From Nocardioides potassii (GTDB taxonomy: Bacteria > Actinomycetota > Actinomycetes > Propionibacteriales > Nocardioidaceae): a stretch of DNA of 64,000 nucleotides. The position numbers were made by a program, and so were the translations under genes. Positions 8,971 to 18,913 of the stretch are shown piece by piece; the stretch's first letter is position 1, and each line of letters begins with the position of its first letter. The stretch covers positions 310,001-374,000 of the forward strand of contig NZ_JAKJHZ010000010.1 in the NCBI RefSeq assembly GCF_021648885.1, written 5' to 3'. The notes beneath the pieces were generated by a model. The model saw only the letters and a program-made list of their open reading frames with translations, was not told the origin of the DNA and did not search any database.

Positions 8971-11900
8971 GTGTCGATCCACTTCACCGGGCGGGGCGCG
9001 CGACGCGGCCTCGCCGTCCTGACCACGGCCGCAGTGGTGTGCGGCCTGGCGGCGGGCATGCCCAGCGCGACCGCTGCCACCAAGAAGACCGACCGGTCGA
9101 TGACGACCGCGATCGCCCCCAAGGCCTCGACCCTCACCGCGGGGCGCTACGTCGTGGTCCTCCGGGACGACGCCGCGACCCGGTACGCGGGCGGCGTGGC
9201 GGGCCTCAAGGCCACCGCGGCCGCCCCCGGGAAGTCCTTCGACGCCCGCTCGGACAAGGTCGCCGCCTACCAGGCCTACCTGACCAAGCGCCAGAACGGG
9301 CTCGCCGCGCAGGTGGGTGCCGAGGTGATGAGCCGCTCGACCCTCGCTGCCAGCTCCTTCACCGCCCGCCTGTCGAGCAAGCAGGCCACCGACCTCTCGC
9401 AGTCCAAGGACGTGCTGATGGTGGTCAAGGACACGGCGTTCAGCCTGGACACCTACAAGTCCCCCACGTTCCTCGGGCTCGACGGCGCCAACGGGCAGTG
9501 GGCCAAGTACGGCGGTGTCGCCAAGGCCGGCAAGGGTGTCGTGGTCGGCATCCTCGACTCCGGCATCTGGCCCGAGTCGGCGTCCTTCGCGGGCTCCAAG
9601 ATCGGCCGCAACCCCACCAGCGCCGACGGCATCTACCGCCAGGGCAACACGATCTACTTCAAGAAGGCGGACGGCTCGACCTTCCGCGGCGTCTGCGAGC
9701 CCGGCGAGAAGTGGACCGCCGACGACTGCAACAGCAAGCTCATCGGCGCGCGCTACTACCCCGACGCGTTCCTCGACAGCGTGAAGCCGCAGGACCGCTA
9801 CGAGGCCGAGTACATCTCGACCCGCGACGGTGACGGCCACGGCTCGCACACCGCCAGCACCGCCGCCGGCAACAACGGCGTCGACGCGAGCGTCGAGGGC
9901 CGCTACTTCGGCAAGGTCAGCGGCATGGCGCCGGCGGCGAAGATCGCGGCCTACAAGGTCTGCTTCAGCGACACCGACCCCGACACCGGCGGTTGCTACA
10001 CCTCATCGACCCTCGACGCGGTCGACGACGCCATCGCCGACGGCGTGGACGTCATCAACTACTCGATCTCGGGTGCGACCGACACGGTCGTCGACGCGGT
10101 CGAGTTCGCGTTCCTCAACGCAGCCGCCGCGGGCATCTTCGTCTCGGCGTCGGCCGGCAACAGCGGCCCGACCGCCTCGACCGTCGCGCACAACAGCCCG
10201 TGGATCACCACGGTGGCGGCCTCGACCCACGTCAACTACGAGAACACCGTCGTGCTGGGCAACGGCGCGAAGTACAAGGGCGCGTCGATCTCCGACCAGG
10301 CGGTGCCCTCCACGGCGATCGTCAACTCCTCCGCCAGCGGTCTCGCCGGCGCGGACGCGACGGCGCTGAGCCTCTGCGGCCCGAACACCCTCGACCCGGC
10401 CAAGGCTGCCGGCAAGATCGTCGTCTGCGCGCGCGGCACCTACGACCGTGTCGCCAAGAGCGCGGAGGTCAAGCGGGCCGGCGGCGTGGCCATGGTGCTC
10501 GCCAACCCGTCCGCGGGTCAGAGCCTCGACGCCGACTTCCACTCGGTGCCGACGGTCCACGTCGACAAGACCGCGGGTGACGCCATCCGCGCGTACGCCG
10601 CGACGGCCGGCGCCACGGCGTCGTTCGTGGTCGGCAACACCACCGGCGTCGAGACCCCCATCCCGCAGATCGCCGGCTTCTCCTCGCGCGGCCCGGCAGT
10701 CGCCAACGACTCCGACGTCATCAAGCCGGACATCTCGGCTCCCGGCGTCAGCGTGCTGGCGGCCGTGGCGCCCCCGTCGGGTGGCGGTCGCAGCTTCGAC
10801 CTCTACTCCGGTACCTCGATGTCGAGCCCGCACATCGCCGGACTCGCGGCCTTCATCCTGGGGGTCAACCCCACGTGGGGCCCGATGGAGGTCAAGTCGG
10901 CCATGATGACGACGGCCTACGACCTGAAGAAGGCCGACGGCTCCGCCAACACCAACCCGTTCGACGAGGGTGCCGGTCACGTCGACCCGACGAAGTTCTT
11001 CGACCCGGGCCTGGTCGTGACGTCGACCCCGAACGAGTGGCTGAGCTTCCTGGTGGGTCAGGGCTACCCGATCACCGGGGTCACGGGGATCAACGCCACC
11101 GACCTCAACATCCCGTCGATGGCCAAGGGCCAGGTCACCTCGAGCGTGACGATCAAGCGCACGTTCACCGCGCTGAAGGCGGGCACGTGGAACGTCGCGG
11201 TGTCCGTCCCGGGCTTCACGGCTGTGGCGGACAAGCCGTCGCTGACGTTCGGGGCGGCGGGTGAGAAGCAGACGGTGACCTTCACCTTCACGCGCACGAC
11301 CGCCGAGCTCGGCGCGTTCTCGACCGGCTTCGCGACGCTCACCGGACCCACCACGGTCCGCCTCCCGGTCGCGCTGCGGCCGGTGGCGGTCGCCGCCCCG
11401 GCCGAGGTCAAGGGCTCGGGTGCCGCCGGCAGCGCCGACGTGGCGATCACGGCGGGCTTCACCGGAGACCTGAACGTGAAGACCAGCGGACTGGCCAAGG
11501 CGACCACCAACGCGGGCACGCTCGCGGTTGGCACGGCCTACTCCGAGAAGGTCACGATCGCCGCGGGCACGAAGTTCGCCCGCTTCGACGTGGACGCCGC
11601 CAATGACGGGGCCGACCTCGACCTCTACGTCTACGAGCTCAACGCGGCCGGCACGCCGGTGGCGCTCGCCGGACAGTCGGCGACGGGCTCGGCGGACGAG
11701 CGGGTCACGCTCACCAACCCGAAGGCGGCGACCTACCTGGTCGAGGTCGACGGCTACGCCGCGGCCAGCGGCGAGAGCGGCATCGCGTACCGCTACGACC
11801 GGTACCTGGTCACGCCCACCACCACGCTCGGCGGGTTCCACGCCGAGCCCAACCCGGTGCCGGTGACCCAGGGCCAGCCCACCTCCTTCAAGGCGGTGTG

Positions 11901-11991
11901 GTCCGGCCTGGACCCGGCGGCTCGCTACCTCGGCGTGCTGGAGTACGACGGCGCGCTCGCGCCGACGTTCGTCACGGTGACCGTGCCGTGA
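8971..11991 (+). CDS. Secreted subtilisin-like serine protease (S8) with PA-type insert
   Basis: Large exported protease of 1006 residues. A signal peptide (about 1-36) is followed by an inhibitor-I9-like propeptide (about 58-150) and the catalytic domain. The triad is Asp196 (GILDSG), His290 (DGHGSHTA) and Ser616 (SGTSMSSPH), with oxyanion Asn in ASAGNSGP. A protease-associated-type insertion lies between His and Ser. Beta-rich C-terminal domains follow, including a fibronectin-like segment and a pre-peptidase-C-like segment ending near 950. The GTG is chosen because GGAGGAA lies 4 bases upstream; an upstream in-frame start would add an unlikely arginine-rich extension before the signal peptide. 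It is probably transcribed alone and followed by a terminator hairpin. Confidence 0.93.
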   Translation: MSIHFTGRGARRGLAVLTTAAVVCGLAAGMPSATAATKKTDRSMTTAIAPKASTLTAGRYVVVLRDDAATRYAGGVAGLKATAAAPGKSFDARSDKVAAYQAYLTKRQNGLAAQVGAEVMSRSTLAASSFTARLSSKQATDLSQSKDVLMVVKDTAFSLDTYKSPTFLGLDGANGQWAKYGGVAKAGKGVVVGILDSGIWPESASFAGSKIGRNPTSADGIYRQGNTIYFKKADGSTFRGVCEPGEKWTADDCNSKLIGARYYPDAFLDSVKPQDRYEAEYISTRDGDGHGSHTASTAAGNNGVDASVEGRYFGKVSGMAPAAKIAAYKVCFSDTDPDTGGCYTSSTLDAVDDAIADGVDVINYSISGATDTVVDAVEFAFLNAAAAGIFVSASAGNSGPTASTVAHNSPWITTVAASTHVNYENTVVLGNGAKYKGASISDQAVPSTAIVNSSASGLAGADATALSLCGPNTLDPAKAAGKIVVCARGTYDRVAKSAEVKRAGGVAMVLANPSAGQSLDADFHSVPTVHVDKTAGDAIRAYAATAGATASFVVGNTTGVETPIPQIAGFSSRGPAVANDSDVIKPDISAPGVSVLAAVAPPSGGGRSFDLYSGTSMSSPHIAGLAAFILGVNPTWGPMEVKSAMMTTAYDLKKADGSANTNPFDEGAGHVDPTKFFDPGLVVTSTPNEWLSFLVGQGYPITGVTGINATDLNIPSMAKGQVTSSVTIKRTFTALKAGTWNVAVSVPGFTAVADKPSLTFGAAGEKQTVTFTFTRTTAELGAFSTGFATLTGPTTVRLPVALRPVAVAAPAEVKGSGAAGSADVAITAGFTGDLNVKTSGLAKATTNAGTLAVGTAYSEKVTIAAGTKFARFDVDAANDGADLDLYVYELNAAGTPVALAGQSATGSADERVTLTNPKAATYLVEVDGYAAASGESGIAYRYDRYLVTPTTTLGGFHAEPNPVPVTQGQPTSFKAVWSGLDPAARYLGVLEYDGALAPTFVTVTVP

Positions 11992-12028
11992 CCTGAGCTC
12001 CACCAGAACCACCAGCTCGACCTGTCGG

Positions 12029-12058
12029 CGGGCGTGACTCCTCCCGGTGTCACGCCCG
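12029..12058 (+). terminator. Terminator hairpin after subtilase
   Basis: A perfect 10-bp stem, CGGGCGTGAC with GTCACGCCCG, around a 10-base loop, 38 bases after the protease stop. There is no clear T tract, as is common for actinobacterial terminators. It separates the protease from the suf operon promoter. Confidence 0.6.
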
Positions 12059-12091
12059 TCGGCGCGTCCGGGGACCGCACTTAGGGGACCC

Positions 12092-12113
12092 TTGCTTGAA
12101 CGGCGGGAAGCAA
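12092..12113. promoter_or_regulatory. Upstream dyad of the suf promoter
   Basis: TTGCTT and AAGCAA form a perfect 6-bp inverted repeat with a 10-base spacer, just upstream of the second palindrome at 12115-12131. It overlaps the region expected for the -35 element, with TTGAAC at 12096-12101. A second operator half is possible, but this is inference. Confidence 0.4.
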
Positions 12114-12114
12114 T

Positions 12115-12131
12115 AACGACACACTGTCGTT
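12115..12131. promoter_or_regulatory. Candidate SufR operator, sufR promoter
   Basis: AACGACACACTGTCGTT is a perfect 7-bp inverted repeat with a 3-base centre. It ends directly at the GTG of sufR (12132). A weak -10, CACACT (12120-12125), lies inside it, 6 bases before the GTG and 18 bases after TTGAAC. A repressor bound here would cover the -10 and the transcription start, which fits the autoregulation known for SufR. Confidence 0.55.
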
Positions 12132-12842
12132 GTGGAATTCGTGAGGACGTCGACGGCAGTGCGCGAGGGCGATGCGCCCACGCGTGACCGCGTCGCCCGC
12201 ACGATCCTCGAGAACGGCCCGTCCACCGCCGCCGACCTGGCCGACCGGCTCGACCTCACCCCGGCCGCCGTACGACGCCACCTCGACCACCTCGCTGCCG
12301 AGGGCGTCGTGGAGTCGCGCGAGCCCAAGGTCTACGGCGCCCGCGGCCGGGGCCGCCCGGCGAAGGTGTTCGTGCTGACCCAGGCGGGGCGCGACAGCTT
12401 CGACCAGCAGTACGACGACCTGGCCGTGCAGGCGATGCGGTTCCTCGCCGAGACCCAAGGTGAGGACGCGGTCCTCGAGTTCGCCCGCCGGCGCGTCTCG
12501 TTCGTCGAGCGCGACTACGCCGCCGTCACCGAGCTCGACCCGGACCTCAGCCCCGCCGAGGCGCTGGCCAAGGTCTTCACCCAGAACGGCTACGCCGCCT
12601 CGGTGCGCGACCTGCCTGCAGCCAACGGGCAGAGCGTGGGCGAGCAGATGTGCCAGCAGCACTGCCCGGTCTCCCACGTCGCCCACGAGTTCCCGCAGCT
12701 GTGCGAGGCCGAGACCGAAGCCATCGCCGCGGTCCTCGGCACCCACGTCCAGCGTCTCGCGACCATCGCCCACGGCGACGGCGTCTGCACCACGTGCATC
12801 CCCCAGACCCTCAAGCCCGCAGTGAAGAAGGAGAAGGCATGA
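12132..12842 (+). CDS. sufR: SufR, Fe-S-sensing repressor of the suf operon
   Basis: DNA-binding regulator of iron-sulfur cluster assembly, 236 residues. The N-terminal winged helix (about 16-85) has the helix-turn-helix [20 protein letters not shown]. The C-terminal half carries cysteines 174, 178, 191, 219 and 222, enough to ligate a [4Fe-4S] cluster as in known SufR proteins. No Shine-Dalgarno precedes the GTG, so translation may be leaderless; a second GTG at 12141 is possible. The gene ends in an ATGA overlap with sufB, which makes it first in the operon and probably its autorepressor through the palindromes just upstream. Confidence 0.92.
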   Translation: MEFVRTSTAVREGDAPTRDRVARTILENGPSTAADLADRLDLTPAAVRRHLDHLAAEGVVESREPKVYGARGRGRPAKVFVLTQAGRDSFDQQYDDLAVQAMRFLAETQGEDAVLEFARRRVSFVERDYAAVTELDPDLSPAEALAKVFTQNGYAASVRDLPAANGQSVGEQMCQQHCPVSHVAHEFPQLCEAETEAIAAVLGTHVQRLATIAHGDGVCTTCIPQTLKPAVKKEKA

Positions 12843-14257
12843 CCTCCATCGAAGAGCTCAACCCGTCGCTCAAGGGCATCGGCAAGTACGAGTTCGGCTG
12901 GGCCGACTCCGACGACGCCGGCGCTGCCGCCACCCGCGGCCTCAACGAGGACGTCGTGCGCGACATCTCCGCGAAGAAGTCCGAGCCGCAGTGGATGCTC
13001 GACCTGCGCCTCAAGGGCCTCAAGCTCTTCCACCGCAAGCCCATGCCGACCTGGGGCTCGGACCTCGGCGGCATCGACTTCGACAACATCAAGTACTTCG
13101 TGCGCTCCTCGGAGAAGCAGGCCGCCTCGTGGGAGGACCTGCCCGAGGACATCAAGAACACCTACGACAAGCTCGGCATCCCCGAGGCTGAGAAGCAGCG
13201 CCTCGTCGCCGGCGTCGCCGCGCAGTACGAGTCCGAGGTGGTCTACCACTCGATCCGCGAGGACCTCGAGGAGAAGGGCGTCGTCTTCGTCGACACCGAC
13301 ACCGCACTGAAGGAGCACGAGGACCTCTTCAAGGAGTACTTCGGCACCGTCATCCCGGTCGGTGACAACAAGTTCGCCGCGCTCAACACCTCGGTGTGGT
13401 CGGGCGGCTCGTTCATCTACGTGCCCAAGGGCGTCCACGTCGACATCCCGCTCCAGGCCTACTTCCGGATCAACACCGAGAACATGGGCCAGTTCGAGCG
13501 GACGCTGATCATCGCCGACGAGGACTCCTACGTGCACTACGTCGAGGGCTGCACGGCACCGATCTACTCCTCGGACTCGCTGCACTCCGCGGTCGTCGAG
13601 ATCGTCGTCAAGAAGGGCGCGCGCGTCCGCTACACGACCATCCAGAACTGGTCCAACAACGTCTACAACCTCGTCACCAAGCGCGCGACCTGCGAGGCCG
13701 GCGCGACGATGGAGTGGGTCGACGGCAACATCGGCTCCAAGGTGACGATGAAGTACCCCGCCATCTACCTGATGGGCGAGCACGCCAAGGGCGAGACGCT
13801 GTCGATCGCCTTCGCGGGCGAGGGCCAGCACCAGGACGCCGGCGCCAAGATGGTGCACGCCGCGCCGCACACCTCCTCGTCGATCCTCAGCAAGTCCGTC
13901 GCGCGCGGCGGCGGCCGTACGTCGTACCGCGGGCTGATCCAGGTCAACGAGGGCGCCCACGGCTCGAAGTCCAACGTGCTGTGCGACGCGCTGCTCGTCG
14001 ACCAGATCAGCCGCAGCGACACCTACCCCTACGTCGACATCCGCGAGGACGACGTGTCGATGGGCCACGAGGCGAGTGTCTCCAAGGTCTCCGACGACCA
14101 GCTCTTCTACCTCATGTCGCGCGGCATGGAGCAGGACGAGGCGATGGCGATGATCGTGCGCGGCTTCGTCGAGCCGATCGCCAAGGAGCTGCCGATGGAG
14201 TACGCCCTCGAGCTCAACCGCCTGATCGAGCTGCAGATGGAGGGCGCGGTCGGCTGA
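12839..14257 (+). CDS. sufB: Fe-S cluster assembly scaffold SufB
   Basis: Core scaffold of the SUF machinery, which builds Fe-S clusters with SufD and the ATPase SufC. The 472 residues cover the full length, with the beta-helix core and the conserved C-terminal stretch [20 protein letters not shown]. The ATG overlaps the sufR stop, with GAAGGAGAAGG as ribosome site inside the sufR tail. The frame is continuous: the intein found in mycobacterial SufB is absent here. A strong hairpin separates it from sufD. Confidence 0.97.
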   Translation: MTSIEELNPSLKGIGKYEFGWADSDDAGAAATRGLNEDVVRDISAKKSEPQWMLDLRLKGLKLFHRKPMPTWGSDLGGIDFDNIKYFVRSSEKQAASWEDLPEDIKNTYDKLGIPEAEKQRLVAGVAAQYESEVVYHSIREDLEEKGVVFVDTDTALKEHEDLFKEYFGTVIPVGDNKFAALNTSVWSGGSFIYVPKGVHVDIPLQAYFRINTENMGQFERTLIIADEDSYVHYVEGCTAPIYSSDSLHSAVVEIVVKKGARVRYTTIQNWSNNVYNLVTKRATCEAGATMEWVDGNIGSKVTMKYPAIYLMGEHAKGETLSIAFAGEGQHQDAGAKMVHAAPHTSSSILSKSVARGGGRTSYRGLIQVNEGAHGSKSNVLCDALLVDQISRSDTYPYVDIREDDVSMGHEASVSKVSDDQLFYLMSRGMEQDEAMAMIVRGFVEPIAKELPMEYALELNRLIELQMEGAVG

Positions 14258-14264
14258 CCCCTGA

Positions 14265-14313
14265 TCCGGAGCGCACGACGCGGCGGCGCAGCCGACGCGC
14301 CGAGCGCTCCGGA
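14265..14313 (+). other. Intra-operon hairpin between sufB and sufD
   Basis: TCCGGAGCGC (14265-14274) and GCGCTCCGGA (14304-14313) form a perfect 10-bp stem. The 29-base loop is itself GC-rich and can form smaller pairs. It begins 7 bases after the sufB stop and ends 47 bases before sufD, the longest gap in the operon. It could slow or partly stop transcription, or protect the sufRB message from decay. Confidence 0.5.
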
Positions 14314-14360
14314 GGACAGGACCGACTGAACGCCAGCTGCTGAACGTAGAAAGAGAAACC

Positions 14361-15563
14361 TTGACCGTCACGACCGACTCCGTCCGTTCCGCCCTGGAGC
14401 AGGACACGATCGAGAGCCACCTCAACCCCGTCGGCTCCTTCGACGTCGCCGACCACCCCGTGCCCACCGGGCGCGAGGAGATCTGGCGCTTCTCGCCGCT
14501 CAAGCGGCTGAAGGGCCTGCACGCCGACGCGCCGTTCGACCGGAGCACGACCTCGTGCACCTGGAACACCCCCGAGGGCGTCCGCATCGAGGGTGTGAGC
14601 GGTGACGAGGCACGCTCCCTGCGCGGGATCAGCGGTCTCGTGCCCAACACGCGCTTCGCCGCGCGTGTCCTGGCCGAGGTGCCGGCCTCGCTGGTCGTGG
14701 ACGTGCCGGCCGACCTCGAGGTCGCCGAGCCGATCGTCATCTCGCTCGACGGCAAGGACGCCTCCACCACCGAGGCCGGGCACGTTGCGATGCGCTTCGG
14801 TGCCCACAGCAAGGCGGTCGTGGTGATCAACCACGAGGGCTCGTCGGCGATGGCCGCCGTCGTCGAGATCGTCGTCGGTGACGGTGCCGACGTCACCGTG
14901 GTGTCCATCCAGGACTGGGCCGACGACGCGGTCCACCTCGCGCACCACCAGGCCCGGGTCGGTCGCGACGCCACCTACAAGCACGCCGCGGTCTCGTTCG
15001 GCGGCGACGTCGTCCGGATGGACGCCAACGTCACCTACGACGGCCCCGGCGGCTCGGCCGAGCTGCTCGGCCTCTACTTCGCCGACGCCGGCCAGCACAT
15101 CGAGCACCGGCTCTTCGCCGACCACAACGCCCCGCACACCAAGAGCAACGTGGTCTACAAGGGAGCCCTGCAGGGCGAGGGCGCGCACACCGTGTGGATC
15201 GGCAACGTCCTGATCCGCAAGGTCGCCGAGGGCATCGAGACCTACGAGGAGAACCGCAACCTCGTCCTCACCGACGGCTGCCGCGCCGACTCGGTCCCCA
15301 ACCTCGAGATCGAGACCGGTGAGATCGAGGGTGCGGGTCACGCCTCGGCCACTGCCCGCTTCGACGACGAGCAGCTCTTCTACCTCCAGTCGCGGGGTGT
15401 GTCGGAGAAGGAGGCGCAGCGCCTGGTCGTGCACGGCTTCTTCAACGACCTGATCCGCCAGGTCGGCGTGCCGTCGATCGAGGACCGGCTGCTGACCACG
15501 GTCGAGGCCGAGCTCGCCAAGAACGTCCTCCAGGACCTCGCCGCCTTCGGTCGGGAGTCCTGA
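14361..15563 (+). CDS. sufD: Fe-S cluster assembly protein SufD
   Basis: SufB paralogue and partner in the SufBC2D complex, 400 residues, with the same beta-helix fold and C-terminal segment (ASATARFDDEQLFYLQSRGV). It starts at TTG, preceded by AAAGAGAAACC, a weak purine-rich site, so it is likely translated at a modest rate. The stop overlaps the ATG of the Rieske gene as TGATG. Confidence 0.95.
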   Translation: MTVTTDSVRSALEQDTIESHLNPVGSFDVADHPVPTGREEIWRFSPLKRLKGLHADAPFDRSTTSCTWNTPEGVRIEGVSGDEARSLRGISGLVPNTRFAARVLAEVPASLVVDVPADLEVAEPIVISLDGKDASTTEAGHVAMRFGAHSKAVVVINHEGSSAMAAVVEIVVGDGADVTVVSIQDWADDAVHLAHHQARVGRDATYKHAAVSFGGDVVRMDANVTYDGPGGSAELLGLYFADAGQHIEHRLFADHNAPHTKSNVVYKGALQGEGAHTVWIGNVLIRKVAEGIETYEENRNLVLTDGCRADSVPNLEIETGEIEGAGHASATARFDDEQLFYLQSRGVSEKEAQRLVVHGFFNDLIRQVGVPSIEDRLLTTVEAELAKNVLQDLAAFGRES

Positions 15564-15921
15564 TGGCATTCGTTCGTGCCTGCGCGCTGGACGAGATCCA
15601 GTCCGACAAGGCCCTCGCGGTCACCCTCGGCCGGTACGACGTCGCGATCGCGCGCGACGGCGACGAGGTCTTCGCGATCGAGGACACCTGCAGCCACGCC
15701 GAGGTCGCCCTCAGCGAGGGCGAGGTCGAGCAGACCGACGGCGGCTGCCAGATCGAGTGCTGGCTGCACGGGTCCATGTTCGACCTGCGCACCGGCAAGC
15801 CCACCAACCTCCCGGCGACCGAGCCGGTCGCCACCTTCCCCGTCGACGTACGCGCCAACGCCCATGGCACCAGTGACGTCTACGTCGACACCGAGACCAC
15901 CCTGAACGGAGTCACCCCCGC

Positions 15922-15925
<4 letters not shown>
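15563..15925 (+). CDS. Rieske-type [2Fe-2S] ferredoxin within the suf operon
   Basis: Small electron carrier of 120 residues with the two Rieske ligand boxes: Cys43 and His45 (CSHAEV), then Cys66 and His69 (CWLHGSMF). It resembles the small subunit of NirD-like or aromatic-ring dioxygenase ferredoxins. Start and stop overlap sufD and sufC by TGATG and ATGA, so its supply is tied to SufBCD. From established knowledge, such a gene is common in actinobacterial suf operons; a redox role in cluster assembly is inferred. Confidence 0.93.
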
Positions 15926-16680
<755 letters not shown>

Positions 16681-16693
16681 GGCACCCGCCCGT

Positions 16694-16730
16694 TGGTCGA
16701 GGAGGTCGCGCAGCGACCGTCACGAGACCA
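16694..16730. repeat. Dispersed palindromic repeat, type C, between sufC and sufS
   Basis: Outer arms TGGTC and GACCA flank a perfect inner hairpin GGTCGC-GCA-GCGACC. The TGGTCGAG and GAGACCA ends resemble the ends of the type B elements near 54-55 kb. It lies between the sufC stop and the sufS ribosome site and can fold in the operon mRNA. Confidence 0.65.
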
Positions 16731-16751
16731 CCGACTGAGAGAGGAAGACCG

Positions 16752-17987
16752 ATGAAGGGACTGCTCCCGGATCTCGAGGTGATCCGCAAGGACTTCCCCA
16801 TCCTCGAGCGCACGCTCGCGGGCGGGCAGCCGCTGGTCTACCTCGACAGCGCGAACACCTCGCAGAAGCCGCAGGTCGTCATCGACACGATGGTCGACCA
16901 CCTCGAGCGGCACAACGCCAACATCGCCCGTGCCATGCACCAGCTCGGCGCGGAGTCGACCGAGGCCTACGAGGGGGCGCGCGACCGCGTCGCGGCCTTC
17001 CTCAACGCGCCGTCGCGCAACGAGGTGGTCTTCACCAAGAACGCCACCGAGGCGCTCAACCTGCTGGCCCGCACGATCGACCTCGGTCCCGGCGACAACG
17101 TCGTGATCACCGAGATGGAGCACCACTCCAACATCGTGTCGTGGCAGCTGGCGTGCGAGCGCTCGGGCGCGGAGCTGCGGTGGTTCGGCCTGACCGACGA
17201 CGGCCGGCTCGACCTGTCGAACGCCGACCAGCTGGTCGACGAGCACACCAAGGTGCTGGCCTTCACCTGGGTCAGCAACATGCTCGGCACGATCAACCCC
17301 GTCACCGACCTCGTCGCCCGCGCCAAGGCCGTCGGTGCCCTGTCGGTGATCGACGCCTCCCAGGCCGCGCCGCAGCTCACCGTCGACGTCCAAGCGGCCG
17401 GGTGCGACTTCCTGGTCTTCACCGGCCACAAGGTCTGCGGCCCGACGGGGATCGGCGTGCTGTGGGGTCGCGAGGAGCTGCTCAACGAGCTGCCGCCGTT
17501 CCACGGTGGCGGCGAGATGATCGAGACGGTGACCATGGCGCGGTCGACGTACGCCAGGGCGCCGCACCGCTTCGAGGCCGGCACGCCGCCGATCGTCGAG
17601 GCCGTCGGCCTCGGCTGCGCGGTCGACTACCTCGGTCACATCGGGCTCGACGCGATCCACGCGCACGAGCAGGCCATCACCGCCTACGCCCTCGAGGGCC
17701 TGCAGACCGTCCCCGGCGTGAAGGTCCTCGGCCCGCTCGACGCGGCCGAGCGCGGTGGCGCGATCTCGTTCGAGCTCGACGGCGTCCACCCCCACGACAT
17801 CGCCCAGGTGCTCGACTCGCGCGGCGTCGCCGTGCGTGCCGGTCACCACTGCGCGAAGCCCGCTCACGCGCGGTTCGGCGTGCAGAGCACGACCCGGATG
17901 TCGTCGTACCTCTACACGACCCCCGCGGAGATCGACGCGCTGGTCGAGGGCCTCCACCACACCCGCAGCTACTTCAAGGTGGGATGA
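16752..17987 (+). CDS. sufS: Cysteine desulfurase SufS
   Basis: Pyridoxal-phosphate enzyme that takes sulfur from cysteine and passes it as persulfide to SufU. The 411 residues are full length. The cofactor lysine is K227 in FTGHKVCGPTG, the histidine pair is in EMEHHSNI, and the catalytic cysteine is C367 in VRAGHHCAKP, the type II arrangement. The site GAGAGGAAG precedes the ATG. sufU follows 3 bases after its stop. Confidence 0.97.
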   Translation: MKGLLPDLEVIRKDFPILERTLAGGQPLVYLDSANTSQKPQVVIDTMVDHLERHNANIARAMHQLGAESTEAYEGARDRVAAFLNAPSRNEVVFTKNATEALNLLARTIDLGPGDNVVITEMEHHSNIVSWQLACERSGAELRWFGLTDDGRLDLSNADQLVDEHTKVLAFTWVSNMLGTINPVTDLVARAKAVGALSVIDASQAAPQLTVDVQAAGCDFLVFTGHKVCGPTGIGVLWGREELLNELPPFHGGGEMIETVTMARSTYARAPHRFEAGTPPIVEAVGLGCAVDYLGHIGLDAIHAHEQAITAYALEGLQTVPGVKVLGPLDAAERGGAISFELDGVHPHDIAQVLDSRGVAVRAGHHCAKPAHARFGVQSTTRMSSYLYTTPAEIDALVEGLHHTRSYFKVG

Positions 17988-17990
17988 CCG

Positions 17991-18452
17991 ATGAGCGCCG
18001 AGCTCGACAACCTGTACCAGGAGATCATCCTGGACCACTACAAGAACCCGCACCACAAGGGACTCCGTGACCCGTTCGAGTCCGAGGTGCACCACGTCAA
18101 CCCGACCTGTGGCGACGAGGTGACCCTCCGGGTGCACCTCGCGGACGGGGTCGTGGAGGACGTGTCCTACGACAGCGTCGGCTGCTCGATCTCGCAGGCG
18201 TCGGCGTCCGTGCTGACCGACCTCGTGATCGGCAAGCCGGTCGACCAGGCGATGTCGATCCACCAGACCTTCCTCGAGCTCATGCAGGGCAAGGGCGAGG
18301 TCGAGCCCGACGAGTACGTCCTCGAGGACGGCATCGCGTTCGCCGGCGTCGCCAAGTTCCCCGCGCGCGTGAAGTGCGCACTGCTCTCCTGGATGGCGTG
18401 GAAGGACGCGACCACCCAGGCCCAGGCCGAAGACGAAGGAGCCATCTCATGA
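17991..18452 (+). CDS. sufU: SufU, zinc-dependent sulfurtransferase
   Basis: Partner of SufS that accepts persulfide sulfur. The 153-residue protein has the IscU-like fold with Cys40 and Asp42 (NPTCGD), Cys65 (VGCSIS) and Cys129 (VKCALL). The longer spacing between the second and third cysteines is the mark of SufU over IscU. It ends in an ATGA overlap with sufT. Confidence 0.95.
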   Translation: MSAELDNLYQEIILDHYKNPHHKGLRDPFESEVHHVNPTCGDEVTLRVHLADGVVEDVSYDSVGCSISQASASVLTDLVIGKPVDQAMSIHQTFLELMQGKGEVEPDEYVLEDGIAFAGVAKFPARVKCALLSWMAWKDATTQAQAEDEGAIS

Positions 18453-18826
18453 CCGAGTCCCCGCAGGTCGACCACGGCGACCTCCCCGAGGTCCCCGAGG
18501 CCACCGGTGGCACCTCCACGGTGACCATCGAGGACGTCACCGAGGCGATGAAGGACGTCGTCGACCCCGAGCTCGGCATCAACGTCGTCGACCTCGGCCT
18601 CGTCTACGGGGTGCACCTCGACGAGGGCGCCAACGCGGTGCTGGACATGACCCTCACCTCGGCGGCGTGCCCGCTCACCGACGTGATCATGGACCAGACG
18701 GAGTCCGCCCTCGAGGGCATCGTCAACGACGTCGCCATCAACTGGGTCTGGATGCCGCCGTGGGGTCCCGACAAGATCACCGAGGACGGCCGCGAGCAGC
18801 TGAGGGCACTGGGCTTCAACGTCTGA
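18449..18826 (+). CDS. sufT: SufT, MIP18/DUF59 Fe-S maturation protein
   Basis: Small protein of 125 residues with the DUF59 core DVVDPELGINVVDLGLVY and the conserved cysteine motif SAACPLTD. Family members help deliver Fe-S clusters to client proteins. The first 25 residues are acidic and probably flexible. The ATG overlaps the sufU stop, and no further gene is coupled after it, so it closes the suf operon. Confidence 0.93.
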   Translation: MTESPQVDHGDLPEVPEATGGTSTVTIEDVTEAMKDVVDPELGINVVDLGLVYGVHLDEGANAVLDMTLTSAACPLTDVIMDQTESALEGIVNDVAINWVWMPPWGPDKITEDGREQLRALGFNV

Positions 18827-18913
18827 GGTCGGGCTCGGAACCTGCCTGGGTGGAGCAACGGCTCGAGGCGAAAACCGGTGGCGACACGCTGAGCACGAGC
18901 GCACACTCCTCCC

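Noticed and set aside
10003..12012. Long open frame opposite the subtilase gene
   Set aside because: It mirrors the strong third-position GC of the real gene, is rich in Arg, Gly and Val, and has no family similarity or ribosome site. Similar opposite-strand frames at 1094-3544, 3421-4608 and 30-32 kb were dismissed for the same reason.
12839..14257. Intein in SufB
   Set aside because: Checked because mycobacterial SufB carries one, but the 472-residue frame is continuous and of normal length.
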